Part shown: in pieces, positions 32,513 to 43,312 of the stretch
Position numbering within the stretch: the first letter of the stretch is position 1
Layout: each line of letters opens with the position of its first letter
NCBI GenBank assembly: GCA_019925095.2
Contig: CM034411.1
Location: 4,937,501 to 5,001,500, forward strand
From: Dendrolimus kikuchii
Lineage: Eukaryota > Arthropoda > Insecta > Lepidoptera > Lasiocampidae
Reading direction: 5' to 3'
DNA: 64,000 nt
Notes under the pieces: model-generated
Seen by the model: the letters and a program-made list of their open reading frames with translations, nothing else
What the model was told of the DNA's origin: nothing
Database searches by the model: none
Program-made: the position numbers and the translations under genes

Positions 32513-35500
32513 CTTTATTAATAGAAAATGTTGAGCATTACTCAAAGCATTAAAAACGTTACGGTTCATTTTTTCCAATCTTTAAATAGTATCTTCATTT
32601 AAGATAATTAATAAACGAATACAATTAACTAATCATAAAAAACCATCATTAACCCTAATTAAACCTGATTATTATTTAATAGTCAATTGTATTCTACCTA
32701 TAAGCCCTTAAGAGTTTAAGTGGAATACTGTGCCTAGGTCAGTGGGATGAGGAATCTTCAAGGGATAACGTGCCCAGAGGATTAGTTACGTTACCTCGTT
32801 GGATAGCCATACCTGATTCTATACCATGATTCATTGTCCAAGTTAGGGCTACTTATTTTCCAGAGACTTATTTAAAATTAGCTTTTCATTTTTACCTAAA
32901 TAATCTCAAACTTGGATTGTAGCCGCTCCCCAAAAATAAAATACTTTAAGCATGTAGGGAAGTAAACCTTATAAGCTTCTATAACCACCTATAATATATA
33001 ACGTAGGTACAAATAATGCACCTAGTGTAAAAGATTACCTGACAAGCATCCTTTCTGCCCTGAGCATAACCAGCGCAGAACATTCTGGGTGTCAAAGATC
33101 CTCTGAAGTATGGGAATGGGACGTTCTGGCATTTCTCCTTCGATATGATAGGTACTCTTACTGCTCGGAGGATGTTTGAGTATGGGCCCTGAAATATCAT
33201 CAAGGGGTGCTTCTAAGTAAAGAAATAGAAGCAAGGCCAATCAAGATCTCTCCACGTCCCTGCGAGGGACGCTAGGAGACATAGCTCCCCCCACAGGATA
33301 GACTAGGCGTGTTGCTGGGAAGTTTCTTTCACTGTTTCTTCTCTCCTAGCCATAACACGTTCCGAAACGGCAGTAAGATAACGTAGGCCGCCGCGAACCA
33401 CCGATCCCGGTCCGCCGGGATCCTTCCCCTCGGGCTTTATATTACCCGTCGCCCGTTCTCAATTAGTGCTTTGTGTCGCCCTATGGTGGGCATCATTAAA
33501 TTTATCCCCCTCTCATGGCAACAGTCCAGCCAAGGTAAAACTCCTTAGGGAGCTCCCTTGAGCAAGTTGCCCCCCCGGGCTCGAGCGCCTTCGCCTCGCG
33601 AAGGCACTCGCCCCAAAACCCCCGGTAAAGTTGTAAGGTCTTCGGACCCACAACATAAAGTCAAGTCCAATAATAATATAAATAGAAGCAAGGCTGAACA
33701 TAGAGGTATAATAATGACATTTTGATACTCAACGAATAATATTCAATCAATCAATCAGAGAACTCGGTCTAAATGGCGTAAGTGATCCACATAGGTATAT
33801 CATAGATAGATAGATAATACTTTATTGCTCACCAAAATAAACAAATACAAAAAATGTATAATACAATACTTCTTGGCAAAACAACAGGCGACCTTATCGC
33901 TAAAAGCGAACTCTTCCAGGCAACCTAGCTTAAAAGAAATTCTTAACTAATCTGGTGATGTAGGTGAAGCAGAAAAAAGATAGAACTGTACAATTTAAAT
34001 ATACATACTTACACTAATTTTTAAATTTAATACATATATAAAAAATATAATAGTAATATATATACGTATATACAAAATAATCTAAATAAATATATTTGTT
34101 AACATTATATGTGACAAGCATTTTATACTTTACAATAGATAAATAAGTAAATGTTTAATATATAAGACATATTTATTTAGAGACAGATAGTACTTTCTAA
34201 GTGAGTTCCGAAATGGAGGTAATGTTTTGGCCTCTCTGACAGTAAGAGGCAACGCATTCCAGAGTTTGACAGCCTGCACTGTGAAAGAGTTATCATAAAA
34301 AGATGAAGCAGGTGTCAGGAGTCTACGATATAATTGTGAGAAGTGGAGAGGCGAAGGAATTCAAAACGTTCCTTAAGGTAAGGAGGACTATTAGAATTAA
34401 ATAGTATATTATAAAGGAGAGTTAGAATGTGAGTATTCCGGCAAAAACGAATAGGAAGCCACTTGAAATTCAGAAACATGGTCATATTTTCGCAAACCAA
34501 ATATGAACCTGATACAGAAATTCTGAAGTCGCTTAAGTTTATTTACTTGTTCTGAGGTTATGTCTAGATAGCAGGCGTCAGCATTATCAAATATGAGAAG
34601 TAGGAGGGACTCTGCAAGCGTAATTTTGGTGGCAGTGGGAAAAAAGTTTCTCAGTCTTCTAAGATACCTTGACGATAGAAAAACTCTACGACTCAATTCG
34701 GATATGTGAGGCTTCCAAGACAGTTCAGTATCAATGACTATTCCCAAGATTTTAACTATTTCGCTCAAAGGGATAGAAGTACCGTCAAGATCAACCTTCG
34801 GTAAAGCTGGCCGGTTTACTTTAGCTCTCATTCTTAGGCTACCGATGACTATCACTTGAGACTTTTGAGGGTTTACTGTAAGACCAAACGTTGTACTCCA
34901 ATGATGTATGTATTTCAAATCTAAATAAATTTGGTCAACAGCTTTAGGTAAGTCATCTGCGGTAGCTTGGATATAGATTTGTAAGTCGTCTACATAGAGG
35001 TGATATCATGAAGTCAAGTGATCGGAAATTGAGTTAATGAACACAGCAAACAAAAGAGGAGATAAAACGCCGCCCTGCGGAACGCCGGCAGTTAAATCGC
35101 ACCACGACGAAAAATCGTCATCAACACGAACCCGCTGTCGGCGTCCATGTAGGTAACTGCGAAACCAGTCTATTACTGTTGGAGATATCTGTTGATGTTG
35201 GAGATGTTAAGATTGCGAAAAATTCCGAGCAAAATGTTATAGTCAACATTATTGAAGGCACTACTAAAGTCTAGCAGCGATAGTATAGTCAACTTACCAT
35301 TTTCCATCCCATAACGAATGTCATCAGTAATTTTTAATAAAGCTGTTACTGTGCTGTGACCTGCACGGAACCCGGATTGATAAGGATTTAATAATAAATT
35401 TTGACTGAGGAAGATACTTAATTGTTTATGAACTACGCGCTCTAAAGCTTTAGACAGAAATGGAAGAATGGAAATTGGACGAAATTCTGAGAAGGATGTA

Positions 35501-38500
35501 GGATCAAGTTTTTTAGGGAGAGAAATAACCTGTGCCTCTTTCCATGCTACTGGAAAGATGCCACTGGTTAATGAGGAATTAATTATATGGATGATAATAG
35601 GATTGATGACCTCTAGGATAGGGATAATCATATTACTAAATTTTAATTAATAATTTTATTCGGGTTGTTTTGGTCTCACGCCAAAAGAAAGATTTGAAAC
35701 ACTAAAAAGCGTTCTGTCGGATAAATTCCGGCACAGCAATAAACTGAGTGCAAACCTTATTTAAAAAACACACAAACTAATTCTCAAAACTCTATTACAG
35801 TAGTTGAATTTTGAGCGAACTTAGTATATTCACTTTATGCCTAGTTGTTGCATATTTTTACACAATCAAAGTTTTTGGCATGCTACAGTTTTTTACTCCA
35901 CTATAATTTCTAAACCCCCTAATTTATTTCAAATTGAGTAATCTCGTTAGACCTCTATGACAAAGTGGCGTAGTTTGTCCAAAATAAAGTGCTGTAATTT
36001 AATTGTTGGATTTTTTATCCTATTAATATATTCAGTCTATACCAAAACGTTATGTATGTAGCTGAGGATTGTATTGAAGATATTGCGCTTTAGCAATAAA
36101 GGCGTCCGTTGGACTATTTTTGCTTGTTTTCTTCTTTGTATTTGTCTAATCTGTATTATAAATATATTTATCAATGTGTACATTAAAAAGTTACTCATCT
36201 ATGGCGTTATATATTGAAATTCTTATTTACATCGTCTCGATGACGCGTTACGAGACCTAAACCAAAATTCTTGGTCAAATAAATGTAAAGAACAGTGATT
36301 ATAAACTTACATTCTCCTCAGTATTTCCCCATCCAGTCACGGTGATGACCTTCCCTACAACCATATCTTCAACATGCCCAACTTTAACTGGTTGTATATT
36401 GGCATCGAACTTTAAGGGTTCTGCCAGCTCAAGTAGTTGGAAGTCGAAATCGAAGGGGTGTTCTTTCTTCTTTGCAGCCCAATTCGGATGTACATAGCTC
36501 TGCTTTACGTGTACTTTCCGACCTAGGTTCAGATATTTTGAACCAACACGAATATAAGACTTTTTTCTAAAAAATCAAATTGCATCAATGAAAAGTACAG
36601 TACAGTCTGTTTATCTTCTACACTAAGAGACTTTAATAAACTTATTATTATCATATTTTAAATTTAAATAATTCTTAGTTACGTTTGCAACTTATTATTT
36701 ACTTTGCTACAAACTTCTAGTCTCCTTGCTCTATAAATACAATATCTACTTAGATACATGTAGTTCAAATCTTTATTCTTGACTATTACGACGATAACGA
36801 CTCGGATACGAAGTCGGCGCTAGAAGTCCATGCCCATGACGGCTTTATCACTTTGAAGCTCTTGCTAAAAGACATGCTTCGAAAAAAGAAGGAAAACGGT
36901 AATAATAATGACAATTACGGCACGCAATTTTGGGAAAAAGTCGCTTATTGAAAGATCTCATGGACTACAACGAGCTGTTCTTGTAATTGAACCGCCCCTA
37001 AATTTGGAGAGCATTTGGATATTTGTGTCTATTGTAAATATAAAGTGGATAAAACCTCATATAATTTAAAGAAAAGTTACCCGCAATGTCCAGCAGTAAC
37101 AACCCATTTCCTGTCAATGATAGCTCCACCGCAATTTGAACCATATCCTACATGATACGGGTACAAATTAATATCAACTTCTATACCATTCACAATCTTG
37201 TCATCTCCATAATTATTATCATCGTTATATTCTTGTCTCTTGCTGATATCATTTACATCATTATCATTCTTTCCGAAATCATCGCCGTCTATGTCAGGTA
37301 CGTTAGTTGCTTCATCATAATTTTCTATGTCAAGTCTAAAGTTATCGTTATTTGTAAATTGACTAAGTATTATAGGTTGTGTTTTGATTTCAATTACATG
37401 TTTTTTAATAGCTGGTTCTTCTTTCTTCAACGGTATGACTATAACATCGTATTCTGTAAATAAAAAAAACATATTGCAAGATTATTTAATTTGTCTTAGT
37501 TTGATCTGTTTTTTTTGTTGTAAATTTCTATTGTTTGACTATAGATACGATCGTTCATTATACATCAAACTTTAAAACAAAGAAGAATATGAATTACAGT
37601 CAACCCATAACAAACTCTAAAAATACATTAAATTCTACAACTCAATTATTGACCAGAAGACTACATAAATCATTCTTCTCTAGCTTTATGATACCGAAAA
37701 GACCAGACAAACGTTCAAACAGGTTTTAATATTAGTTGAAACATGAGTACTATTTAATACTATACCTATATCTAAATATAGTATCACAAGAAAGTCAATG
37801 GCCCAGCTCGTCATACACAACGCGGTGCTGGTACCTACGCTCACGTATGGAAGCGAGAGTTGGGTATGGAAGAGAGAGCATGAAAGTAGAGTAAACGCGG
37901 TTGAGATGCGAGCACTGCGCAAAATCTGCGGAGTGACGCTCGCGGACCGCGTTCGTAATACCGAAGTAAGAAAGAGAGTTGGTCTGAAAGAAAGTGTCGG
38001 GGTGAAGGTAAGGAAAGGAATGCTCCGGTGGTTCGGGCATGTGGAAAGAATGCATGATGAAAGAATGACTAAACAGATATACAATGCAAAAGTGGATGAT
38101 GCAGTGATGGATGCAGAAGTCGTGGAAGGCCACGACACACCTTCCATGATCAAATTGATCGTGTACTAGCGGAGGGTGATGTCAGGAGCCTTAAGAACAG
38201 ACGAGCGTGCATGGCAAGAGCTATGAATGTCAAAGAAGCAAGTGAGGTGTGTAAGAATGGGCCTAAATGGCGCTCTGTTGTTCGTGCCTACCCCGCAAGG
38301 GAACTGGCGTGAAGTTATGTATGTATGTATGTATGTATGTATGTATGTATGTATCTATGTAAGAAAGTCAATAAGTTGCGTAAATAAACTTATGATTTAG
38401 TGTACAAGTGACATCGAGCGATTGAAGTAGAAGAAACCCATTAAGTCAGTATTATAATAATATACAGTGTGAGTCTTTATAATGTGCACATATCGAAATG

Positions 38501-40164
38501 AGGGAATCTATGCTTAATTTTATCGACGGAAAAGATATTTAAAAAATCTAAAATTTTTATTTTTTAAGGAATTTTTTTAAAATTTTTTCGCTACTGTGAC
38601 CCCAGTGTAAACAAAACGGTCTAACTTTTAAACTAAATGATCTATCACGATGAACCAAACTCCATAATGATTGGAAGTAATTAGGCGTCCTAATTAAAAG
38701 ATGAAGAATAATTTAAAGTAATAAAAAAGGTATGTAATGGGGGCCGTCTTATTGAGAAATTTTACGATTATTGCAAAAAGTGATGAAAAAAAAAACAGAT
38801 TTCTGCTAAAAAACATGTTTATTTTCAATTGAGGCTAGTTTTTTTTCCACATTTTCATTTTATTAGGACGCCCAATTACTTCCAACCATTATGGAGTTTG
38901 TTTCATCGTGATAGATCATTTAGTTTAAAAGTTACACCGTTTTGTTTACCCTGGAGTAACATTAGCGAAAATTTTTTTAAAAATTCCATAAAAAATAAAA
39001 TGAAAATTTTAGATTTTTTTAAATATCTTTTCCGTCGATAAAATTAAGCATACATTCCCTCATTTCGATATATGCACATTATAAAGACTCACACTGTACA
39101 TATTAAAGTATTAGCATTGTCATATATATATATATTTAATTATTTTATCTGAACTTTTATACAAAAATATACAAAGTAATAACGGCGCCAGCCTTTTGCG
39201 AACGTTCCCGGTAAATAACAGTGGGTTTGGGACCAATAACTTATCTTTAGGCATTTATCTCTTTTTTATTTAGTTAGTTTTTATATAGTTAATAGTATAG
39301 TTTGTAGTTTATTTTTAAGCTTATATTTATAAGTTTTCATTATTCTATTTTTTTGTGTATAATTTATTATTATTTTTCACAATTGTACCCCAATACCTAA
39401 TAAAATAAAAAAAACTAAACTTATTTGTATATTGTATTCTACCCATAGACCCTCAAGACTACTCGACTATAAGTAGAATACTGAGCCTAGATCACTGTCT
39501 TCTATGGGCAAGGTGCCCAGAAGGCTGGCTACGTTTCCTCGCTGGATCGCAATAGTAATCCGTTGTCCGAGGTAAGCACCAGACCTCTAACCAGCTGACG
39601 AGTCAATAAGTCGTTATGATAAATGTTGGTAAAGGCTCATGGCCTCAGACCGCGACGGTCCAAGCGTTTCAACAACAAATTCCACACATCCTTTTTGCCT
39701 TACATTTACTATAGACTCAAGATATATATAATAATAATAACAACCCATAAATGTCCCACTGTTGGGCTTGGGCCTCCCACTATAGCGGAACGGTCAGTAA
39801 ACCGGCTACGCTTGTCCAAGGCGGCTTGGCGGGTTTGACACATAGGTTTTCTCGATGTGCAGGTTGCATCACGATGTTTTCCTTCACCGTTATTAGTACG
39901 TGGTAATTGTAACAATATGCACATTAGATCAGAAAACTGCCCAAGTGGTGCATGCATACCGGCCAGGATCGAACCCGCGCCCTTTGAGTTGAGGACACGC
40001 TACCACGACTATAGACTGAAGATAGTCATGTATAAATTATTATAATTAAAATAAATATAATGTCAACAATAGTTTTGTCAACCGTGTAGGTACGTACTGT
40101 CAACAAGAGCTGGAGTTACAATTAAAACAACCAAAATGAAAACATTAACTAAATTATTAGACAT
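32357..40164 (-). CDS. Gene 1: secreted trypsin-like S1A serine protease with long acidic propeptide (five exons)
   Basis: The CDS joins 40164-40098, 37453-37081, 36566-36311, 33188-33039 and 32512-32357, giving 1002 nt and 333 residues with GT/AG borders and matching phases (1, 2, 0, 0). Residues 1 to about 22 form a signal peptide. Residues 23-108 are an Asn/Asp-rich, cysteine-free propeptide ending GDDK, followed by the mature start IVNG at 109. The triad is His145 (TAGHC), Asp188 (DFDFQLL) and Ser285 (GDSGGP). Asp279, six residues before the serine, predicts cleavage after Lys/Arg. Six cysteines fit the three usual invertebrate trypsin disulfides. The protease domain (about 225 aa) has normal length. 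The propeptide is far longer than the roughly 10 residues of typical digestive trypsins, and there is no clip domain. Position 215 is Phe rather than Trp. It could act in digestion, cuticle, or a hemolymph or reproductive cascade; the sequence does not say which. An AATAAA follows the stop directly. Confidence 0.9.
32690..32822 (-). pseudogene. LINE-F C-terminal fragment in gene 1 intron 4
   Basis: The minus-strand frame corresponds to [22 protein letters not shown] text and a stop near GTATTCTACC. It parallels the fragment at 39427-39562. Confidence 0.55.
33039..33188 (-). CDS. Gene 1 exon 4 (Cys168-Cys182 loop and Asp189 equivalent)
   Basis: This 150-nt, phase 0/0 exon starts after TATTTCAG and ends CAG|GTAATC. 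It encodes a conserved block with KCQN, FCAGY and KDACQ. A 442-bp GC-rich insertion begins only about 50 nt upstream of its acceptor. Confidence 0.9.
33223..33694 (+). mobile_element. GC-rich retroelement-like insert with 15-bp target duplication
   Basis: Identical 15-mers AAATAGAAGCAAGGC at 33223-33237 and 33680-33694 flank 442 bp that are strikingly GC-rich against AT-rich surroundings. The right end is an (AAT)-type tail, which suggests target-primed insertion with its 3' end to the right. Class is unknown. It sits in intron 3 of gene 1, with its edge about 35 nt from the exon 4 acceptor. Confidence 0.75.
33806..35640 (-). pseudogene. CR1/Jockey-like non-LTR retrotransposon with broken reverse transcriptase
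   Basis: Reading down the minus strand, frames encode an RT core: [42 protein letters not shown], then after a frameshift near 35170 [13 protein letters not shown], a stop, [11 protein letters not shown] (catalytic DD) and the thumb with [15 protein letters not shown]. The 3' end is a non-coding tail with AATAAAGTATTATCTATC near 33806. The 5' part (endonuclease and ORF1) is missing. It lies in intron 3 of gene 1 in the sense orientation. At least one frameshift and one stop make it inactive. Confidence 0.85.
36070..36120 (+). mobile_element. Very short LINE-D tail-like fragment
   Basis: GCGCTTTAGCAATAAAGGCG resembles the GCGATAAGGCCGCC block of the LINE-D tail. Weak. Confidence 0.3.
36311..36566 (-). 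CDS. Gene 1 exon 3 (catalytic Asp)
   Basis: The exon carries residues 148-232, including YIRVGS, the Asp motif DFDFQLLEL and VTGWG. The acceptor is TTTTTTAG and the donor is GTAAGT. One base completes the Gly codon left by exon 2, and the exon ends in phase 0. Confidence 0.9.
37081..37453 (-). CDS. Gene 1 exon 2 (propeptide, activation site, catalytic His)
   Basis: The acceptor (TTTACAG) lies at 37455-37454 after a T-rich tract, and the donor GTAACT follows TGCGG at 37081. The exon encodes about 85 propeptide residues, rich in Asp and Asn, then IVNG and the His motif TAGHC. TAGHC replaces the commoner TAAHC. Confidence 0.88.
37788..38372 (+). mobile_element. LINE-E 3' part with 12-bp target duplication
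   Basis: AAGAAAGTCAAT at 37788-37799 and 38361-38372 brackets the copy. The frame reads [40 protein letters not shown] and [18 protein letters not shown] 12-bp insertion after AKVDD shifts the rest, and a (TATG)n tail follows. It is in intron 1 of gene 1, antisense. Confidence 0.92.
38465..39096. mobile_element. Foldback MITE with about 235-bp inverted arms (TA target site)
   Basis: The ends CAGTGTGAGTC and GACTCACACTG are bounded by TA on both sides, as in Tc1/mariner-type insertions. The arms (38465 to about 38700, and about 38865 to 39096) are nearly complementary across their length with small indels. There is no transposase. It lies in intron 1 of gene 1, so the transcript would carry a long hairpin. 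Confidence 0.85.
39179..39410 (+). pseudogene. LINE-F extreme C-terminal fragment and tail
   Basis: GGCGCCAGCCTTTTGCGAAC corresponds to GASLL of the GNAASLLG motif, followed by the same 3' tail as the 5037 copy (GGGACCAATAACTTATCT). Confidence 0.6.
39427..39562 (-). pseudogene. LINE-F C-terminal fragment
   Basis: The minus frame reads [18 protein letters not shown], then [12 protein letters not shown]. It is head to head with the plus-strand fragment just left of it. Confidence 0.65.
39736..40014 (-). mobile_element. SINE-A copy, near full length, in gene 1 intron 1
   Basis: It has a (TAA)n tail at 39727, the body CTTGTCCAAGGCGGCTTGGC and the head GGATCGAACCCGCGCC. The far head (A-box) is partly deleted. 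Confidence 0.85.
40098..40164 (-). CDS. Gene 1 exon 1 (signal peptide)
   Basis: The ATG at 40164 opens a 22-codon hydrophobic leader (core [14 protein letters not shown]). A GTACGT donor follows 40098. The exon ends in phase 1, which fits the exon 2 acceptor and makes a Lys codon at the junction. Short reading frames upstream give no better start. Confidence 0.8.
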
Positions 40165-40235
40165 ATTTCTTTTTCAATTAAAACTTATCTACATAACGGT
40201 TTTATGACAACTAAAACCAGTTTTTTTTCACGAAT

Positions 40236-40252
40236 TGCAATTTAAAATATAC
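40236..40252 (-). promoter_or_regulatory. Possible TATA-like box of gene 1
   Basis: TATATTTTAAA lies about 80 nt upstream of the gene 1 ATG, at a spacing that allows a short 5' UTR. There is no transcript evidence, and similar AT-rich strings are common here. Confidence 0.2.
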
Positions 40253-40464
40253 ATACAAAGTTAATACAGCGTGAAATTGATAATTTCTAGAAAACAACGT
40301 TTTTCGTGTTGGTCATTATATTTCTTTTTTGGAATTTTAATTAAAACATGTAAAGTTTTGTATTTAAAAATTAATAATTAAAATTTCACAGGATTATTAT
40401 AGACGCCCTATTTCCAAAGCAATATTAATATCTCAGCTGTAGAACATCAATAGGTAGCAAGTTA

Positions 40465-40790
40465 TCCTTGCAGGAACGGAGAAAGAATACAATTTTCCTG
40501 CGGCCGGGCGGCCTGTCGTAAGAGGCGACAAAATAACCCACAGCCAGGTGGTAGGGCATTTGCCCGACTGGATGGCTACCACCCCTGGTCTAGAGTATGT
40601 CGCCATAACAACCTTGTGTTGTGTTCCGGCGTTAGTGACCAGGTTCCAATCTCCCTTAAGAGAGCAGCAGCGCATTTGTAGCACCTTTGGTGTTGCAAAT
40701 GTCCATAGGCGATGGTAACCGTTTTCCATGAAGTGGGCCGTCTGCCTGTCTGCTGAACTCCAGCAATAAAAAATAAAAAATAAAATGCAT
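40465..40790 (+). mobile_element. SINE-B copy, full length
   Basis: It runs from ATCCTTGCAGGAACGGAG to CTCCAGCAATAAAAAAT. All blocks are present. Confidence 0.9.
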
Positions 40791-40834
40791 TTCAAAAAAT
40801 TTCTTTTGCTGTGTCGGTTCGCTTCATCTCTCTG

Positions 40835-40975
40835 GTGCAAATTGCCGAAGAGGAATAATTTGGCGGAGTCTGTTTTTCCTGACAAATACAATCTTGAAGT
40901 CCTCAAGTCACCAGTGAATAGGTATCTTCTAGGTAAGCGTGCTCCATCCTAGACTACGTCATCACTCAACATCGG
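40835..40975 (+). pseudogene. LINE-J C-terminal fragment
   Basis: LPKRNNLAESVFPDKYNLEV, LKSPVNRYLLGKRAPS-stop matches the end of the copy at 48912-49440. An A-rich tail follows at about 41023. Confidence 0.7.
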
Positions 40976-41500
40976 ATGAGACAGTGATCAAACGCAAACC
41001 TATATATAGTTCCATTAAAAAAAAATTAAAAATATGTTTTCTTAATTGAAATTATGTCTCAAAACGTTAATGATACCTACTTTAATACTTACCTATGGAA
41101 TTCTTTTAGCATTAGATAATCTAATTCTTATACTGTGGTCTACAAAATAAAGTGTATAATACGTTTTTCGAGTGAGTAGTGACATCTGTGTTTGATTATT
41201 TAATTGTAATAATACAGTGCCATCTGTTGATATAATTTGAAAACGACCTACTGCAATAAAGACATTTTCTATTAATTTTCTATTTATTATATATTTCTAT
41301 ATTACAGCAGATTTCATTAAATTCTTATTTTTGTGTTGTCTATTGCTTTCAAAACCCCTTAATAAATTTGGTACCTACTAGTGCCATCTGTTATGCAATA
41401 GCTGCAAGCTACGTTGTCATTCACAGATTTATTTATAAGACCACAAAACAAAAGAAAGATATATTTTAAAAAACAAATCATTTAAATAATTTGTTTCTTA

Positions 41501-41825
41501 TCCGTGCAGGAACGGAGAAAGAATACAATTTCCTGCGGCCGGGCGGCCTGTCGTAAGAGGCGACAAAACAACCCACAGCCAGGTGGTAGGGCATTTGCCC
41601 GACTGGATGGCTACCACCCCTGCTCAAAAGTATGTCGCCATAACAACCTTGAGTTGTGTTCCGGCATTAGTGACCAGGATCCAGTCACCCTTAAGAGAGC
41701 AGCAGCGCATTTGTAGCGCCTTTGGTGTTGCAAATGTCCATAGGCGATGGTAACCGCTTTCCATCAAGTGGGCCGTCTGCCTGTCTGCTGATCTCCTGCA
41801 ATAAAAAAAAAATAAAAAAAATAAA
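41501..41825 (+). mobile_element. SINE-B reference copy (full length, about 320 bp)
   Basis: This is the clearest copy. It starts ATCCGTGCAGGAACGGAG, then GGCCTGTCGTAAGAGGCGAC, a hairpin CCAGGTGGTAG/CTACCACCCCTGG with an inner GGCATTTGCC, then GTCCATAGGCGATGGTAACC, and ends CCTGCAATAAAAAAAAAA. There is no clear tRNA head; GGTTCCAGTCTCC in other copies is only a loose B-box. The A-tail and 5' truncation of many copies show LINE-dependent retrotransposition. It could instead be the 3' UTR of an unseen LINE. Confidence 0.92.
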
Positions 41826-41936
41826 TAATAAATGTGTAATTACTAAAGCATTTGTGTACTTTTTAAAAAAATGAGCTTGGTTTTAACTATTCGCTTTCGT
41901 TCTAAGCCGCTGTTAATGTGAAAACGCATTCCCTGA

Positions 41937-42126
41937 GTACCAATAGGACCAGCCGCACTGTTCCTAGACGTAGCAAAAGCCTTCGACAAGGTCTGGCATA
42001 ACGGCTTGATTTACAAGTTGTACCAGTTCGGTGTGCCAGACAGACTCGTGCTCATCTTGCGAGACTTCCTCTTAGACCGAAGCTTCCGTTTTCGAGTGGA
42101 GGGAACGCTCTTCATGTATAAAACGT
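41937..42126 (+). pseudogene. Jockey-like reverse transcriptase fragment
   Basis: LFLDVAKAFDKVWHNGLIYK (RT motif A) is followed by FGVPDRLVLILRDFLLDRSF and RFRVEG. Both ends are truncated. Confidence 0.8.
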
Positions 42127-42296
42127 AGCGCAGATTTAAGTCTTTAATTTGCGGTCGAACAGTGAAAAGGCATCAAAATCGTCCCAGTAGTTTTTACGTG
42201 AATCTCGAACAAACAGACAAGAAATCTAAAAAAAATTCATCGTGTTCTCCATCGTCTATATAGCCTATTCCAGTTGTTTTTTAAACTAGCTTCAAT
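42112..42296 (-). mobile_element. Family C repeat fragment
   Basis: On the minus strand: GATGGAGAACACGATGAA, TTTCTTGTCTGTTTGTTC and AAACTACTGGGACGATTT, as in the copies at 18960 and 54836. Confidence 0.6.
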
Positions 42297-42317
42297 GTAC
42301 AGGCAACAAAAAAAATT

Positions 42318-42562
42318 TAAACAGCCAGGTGATAGGGCATTTGCCCGACTGGATGGATACTACCCCTGGTCTAGAGCATGGCGCCATAACAACTTAGAGT
42401 TGTGTTCCGGCATTAGTGATCAGGTTCCAGACTCACTTAAGAGAGCAGCAGCGCATTTGTAGCACCTTTGGTGTTGCAAATTTCCATAGGCGATAGTAAC
42501 CGCTTTCCATCCAGTGGGCCGTCTGCCTGTCTGCTGAACTCCTGCAATAAAAAAAATATAAT
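42318..42562 (+). mobile_element. SINE-B copy, 5'-truncated
   Basis: It runs from ACAGCCAGGTGATAGGGC to CCTGCAATAAAAAAA. The first 70 bases or so of the reference copy are missing. Confidence 0.88.
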
Positions 42563-42629
42563 TTGTATAATATTTAACAAAATTTCAAGAGTTGTCTGCA
42601 AGAGCACTTTACTCAATAAGACAGCCCAT

Positions 42630-42807
42630 TAGGCTGCCTGTCCATTGAAACGGAGTAAGGCTGCAGAACGGAGAACCCGAGAAATATCAACCAATAAATA
42701 GAATTGGCTACCTGTCCATTGACATAATTTTATGCAATCCTATTAGTTAATATTTCTCCGGTTCTCCGCTCCGCAGCATCGCTCCGCTTCAATGGACAGG
42801 CAGCCTT
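42630..42807. mobile_element. Palindromic MITE, copy 1 (GGCTGCCTGTCCATTGAA ends)
   Basis: The left end AGGCTGCCTGTCCATTGAAA and the right end TTCAATGGACAGGCAGCCT are inverted copies. The arms extend inward through the GGAGCGGAGAA region. Confidence 0.75.
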
Positions 42808-43071
42808 ATTCTTGCATTTTATTGGAGTTTACTCCTTAGGAATGGATTTTTGTACAAGGCCTATGTAAATTTTATGAGAAGTGAAATAATATAAATTATA
42901 ATTCGAAACGCTACGTGTTTTCTTTCATTTAACCCCCCTTTGTTTTAAACCTTGCTGTATTAAAGCGAACAAACAAAAAAAACTATTCAAATCGGTCAAG
43001 CCATTTTTGTTAGTGTTTTAAGTGTTAATCCGCTAGTTAATCGATTATTAGTTTACTGGTCAACTGATAGT

Positions 43072-43312
43072 TGACGGCCTCTGTGGTTGAGCGGGTTAAG
43101 TCTTTGCCGGCGTACCTCACTGCAACGCAGAGGTTCCGGGTTCGATTCTTGGTATAGTAAATTTCGGAAACGTATTTTCTCCATTATTTACTATGGTCTA
43201 GATGTCTGGGATCGGCTCCAGAGTAGTCCGTTGTATATTATCCATAACACAAGTGTAATTTACTTAATTTGGGGATATACAATGTGTGTGTTTGTCTGCC
43301 GATTATAAAAAA
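43072..43312 (+). mobile_element. SINE-G (second tRNA-derived SINE family), copy 1
   Basis: The head GGCCTCTGTGGTTGAGCGGG (A-box) and GGGTTCGATTC (B-box) look like a leucine/serine-type tRNA. The body GGATCGGCTCCAGAGTAGTC and tail are shared with the copy at 55450. No free tRNA gene is implied. Confidence 0.8.

Noticed and set aside
43072..43150. Free tRNA gene (leucine/serine-like head)
   Set aside because: The same head plus about 150 bp of identical body recurs at 55450, so both are SINE-G copies.
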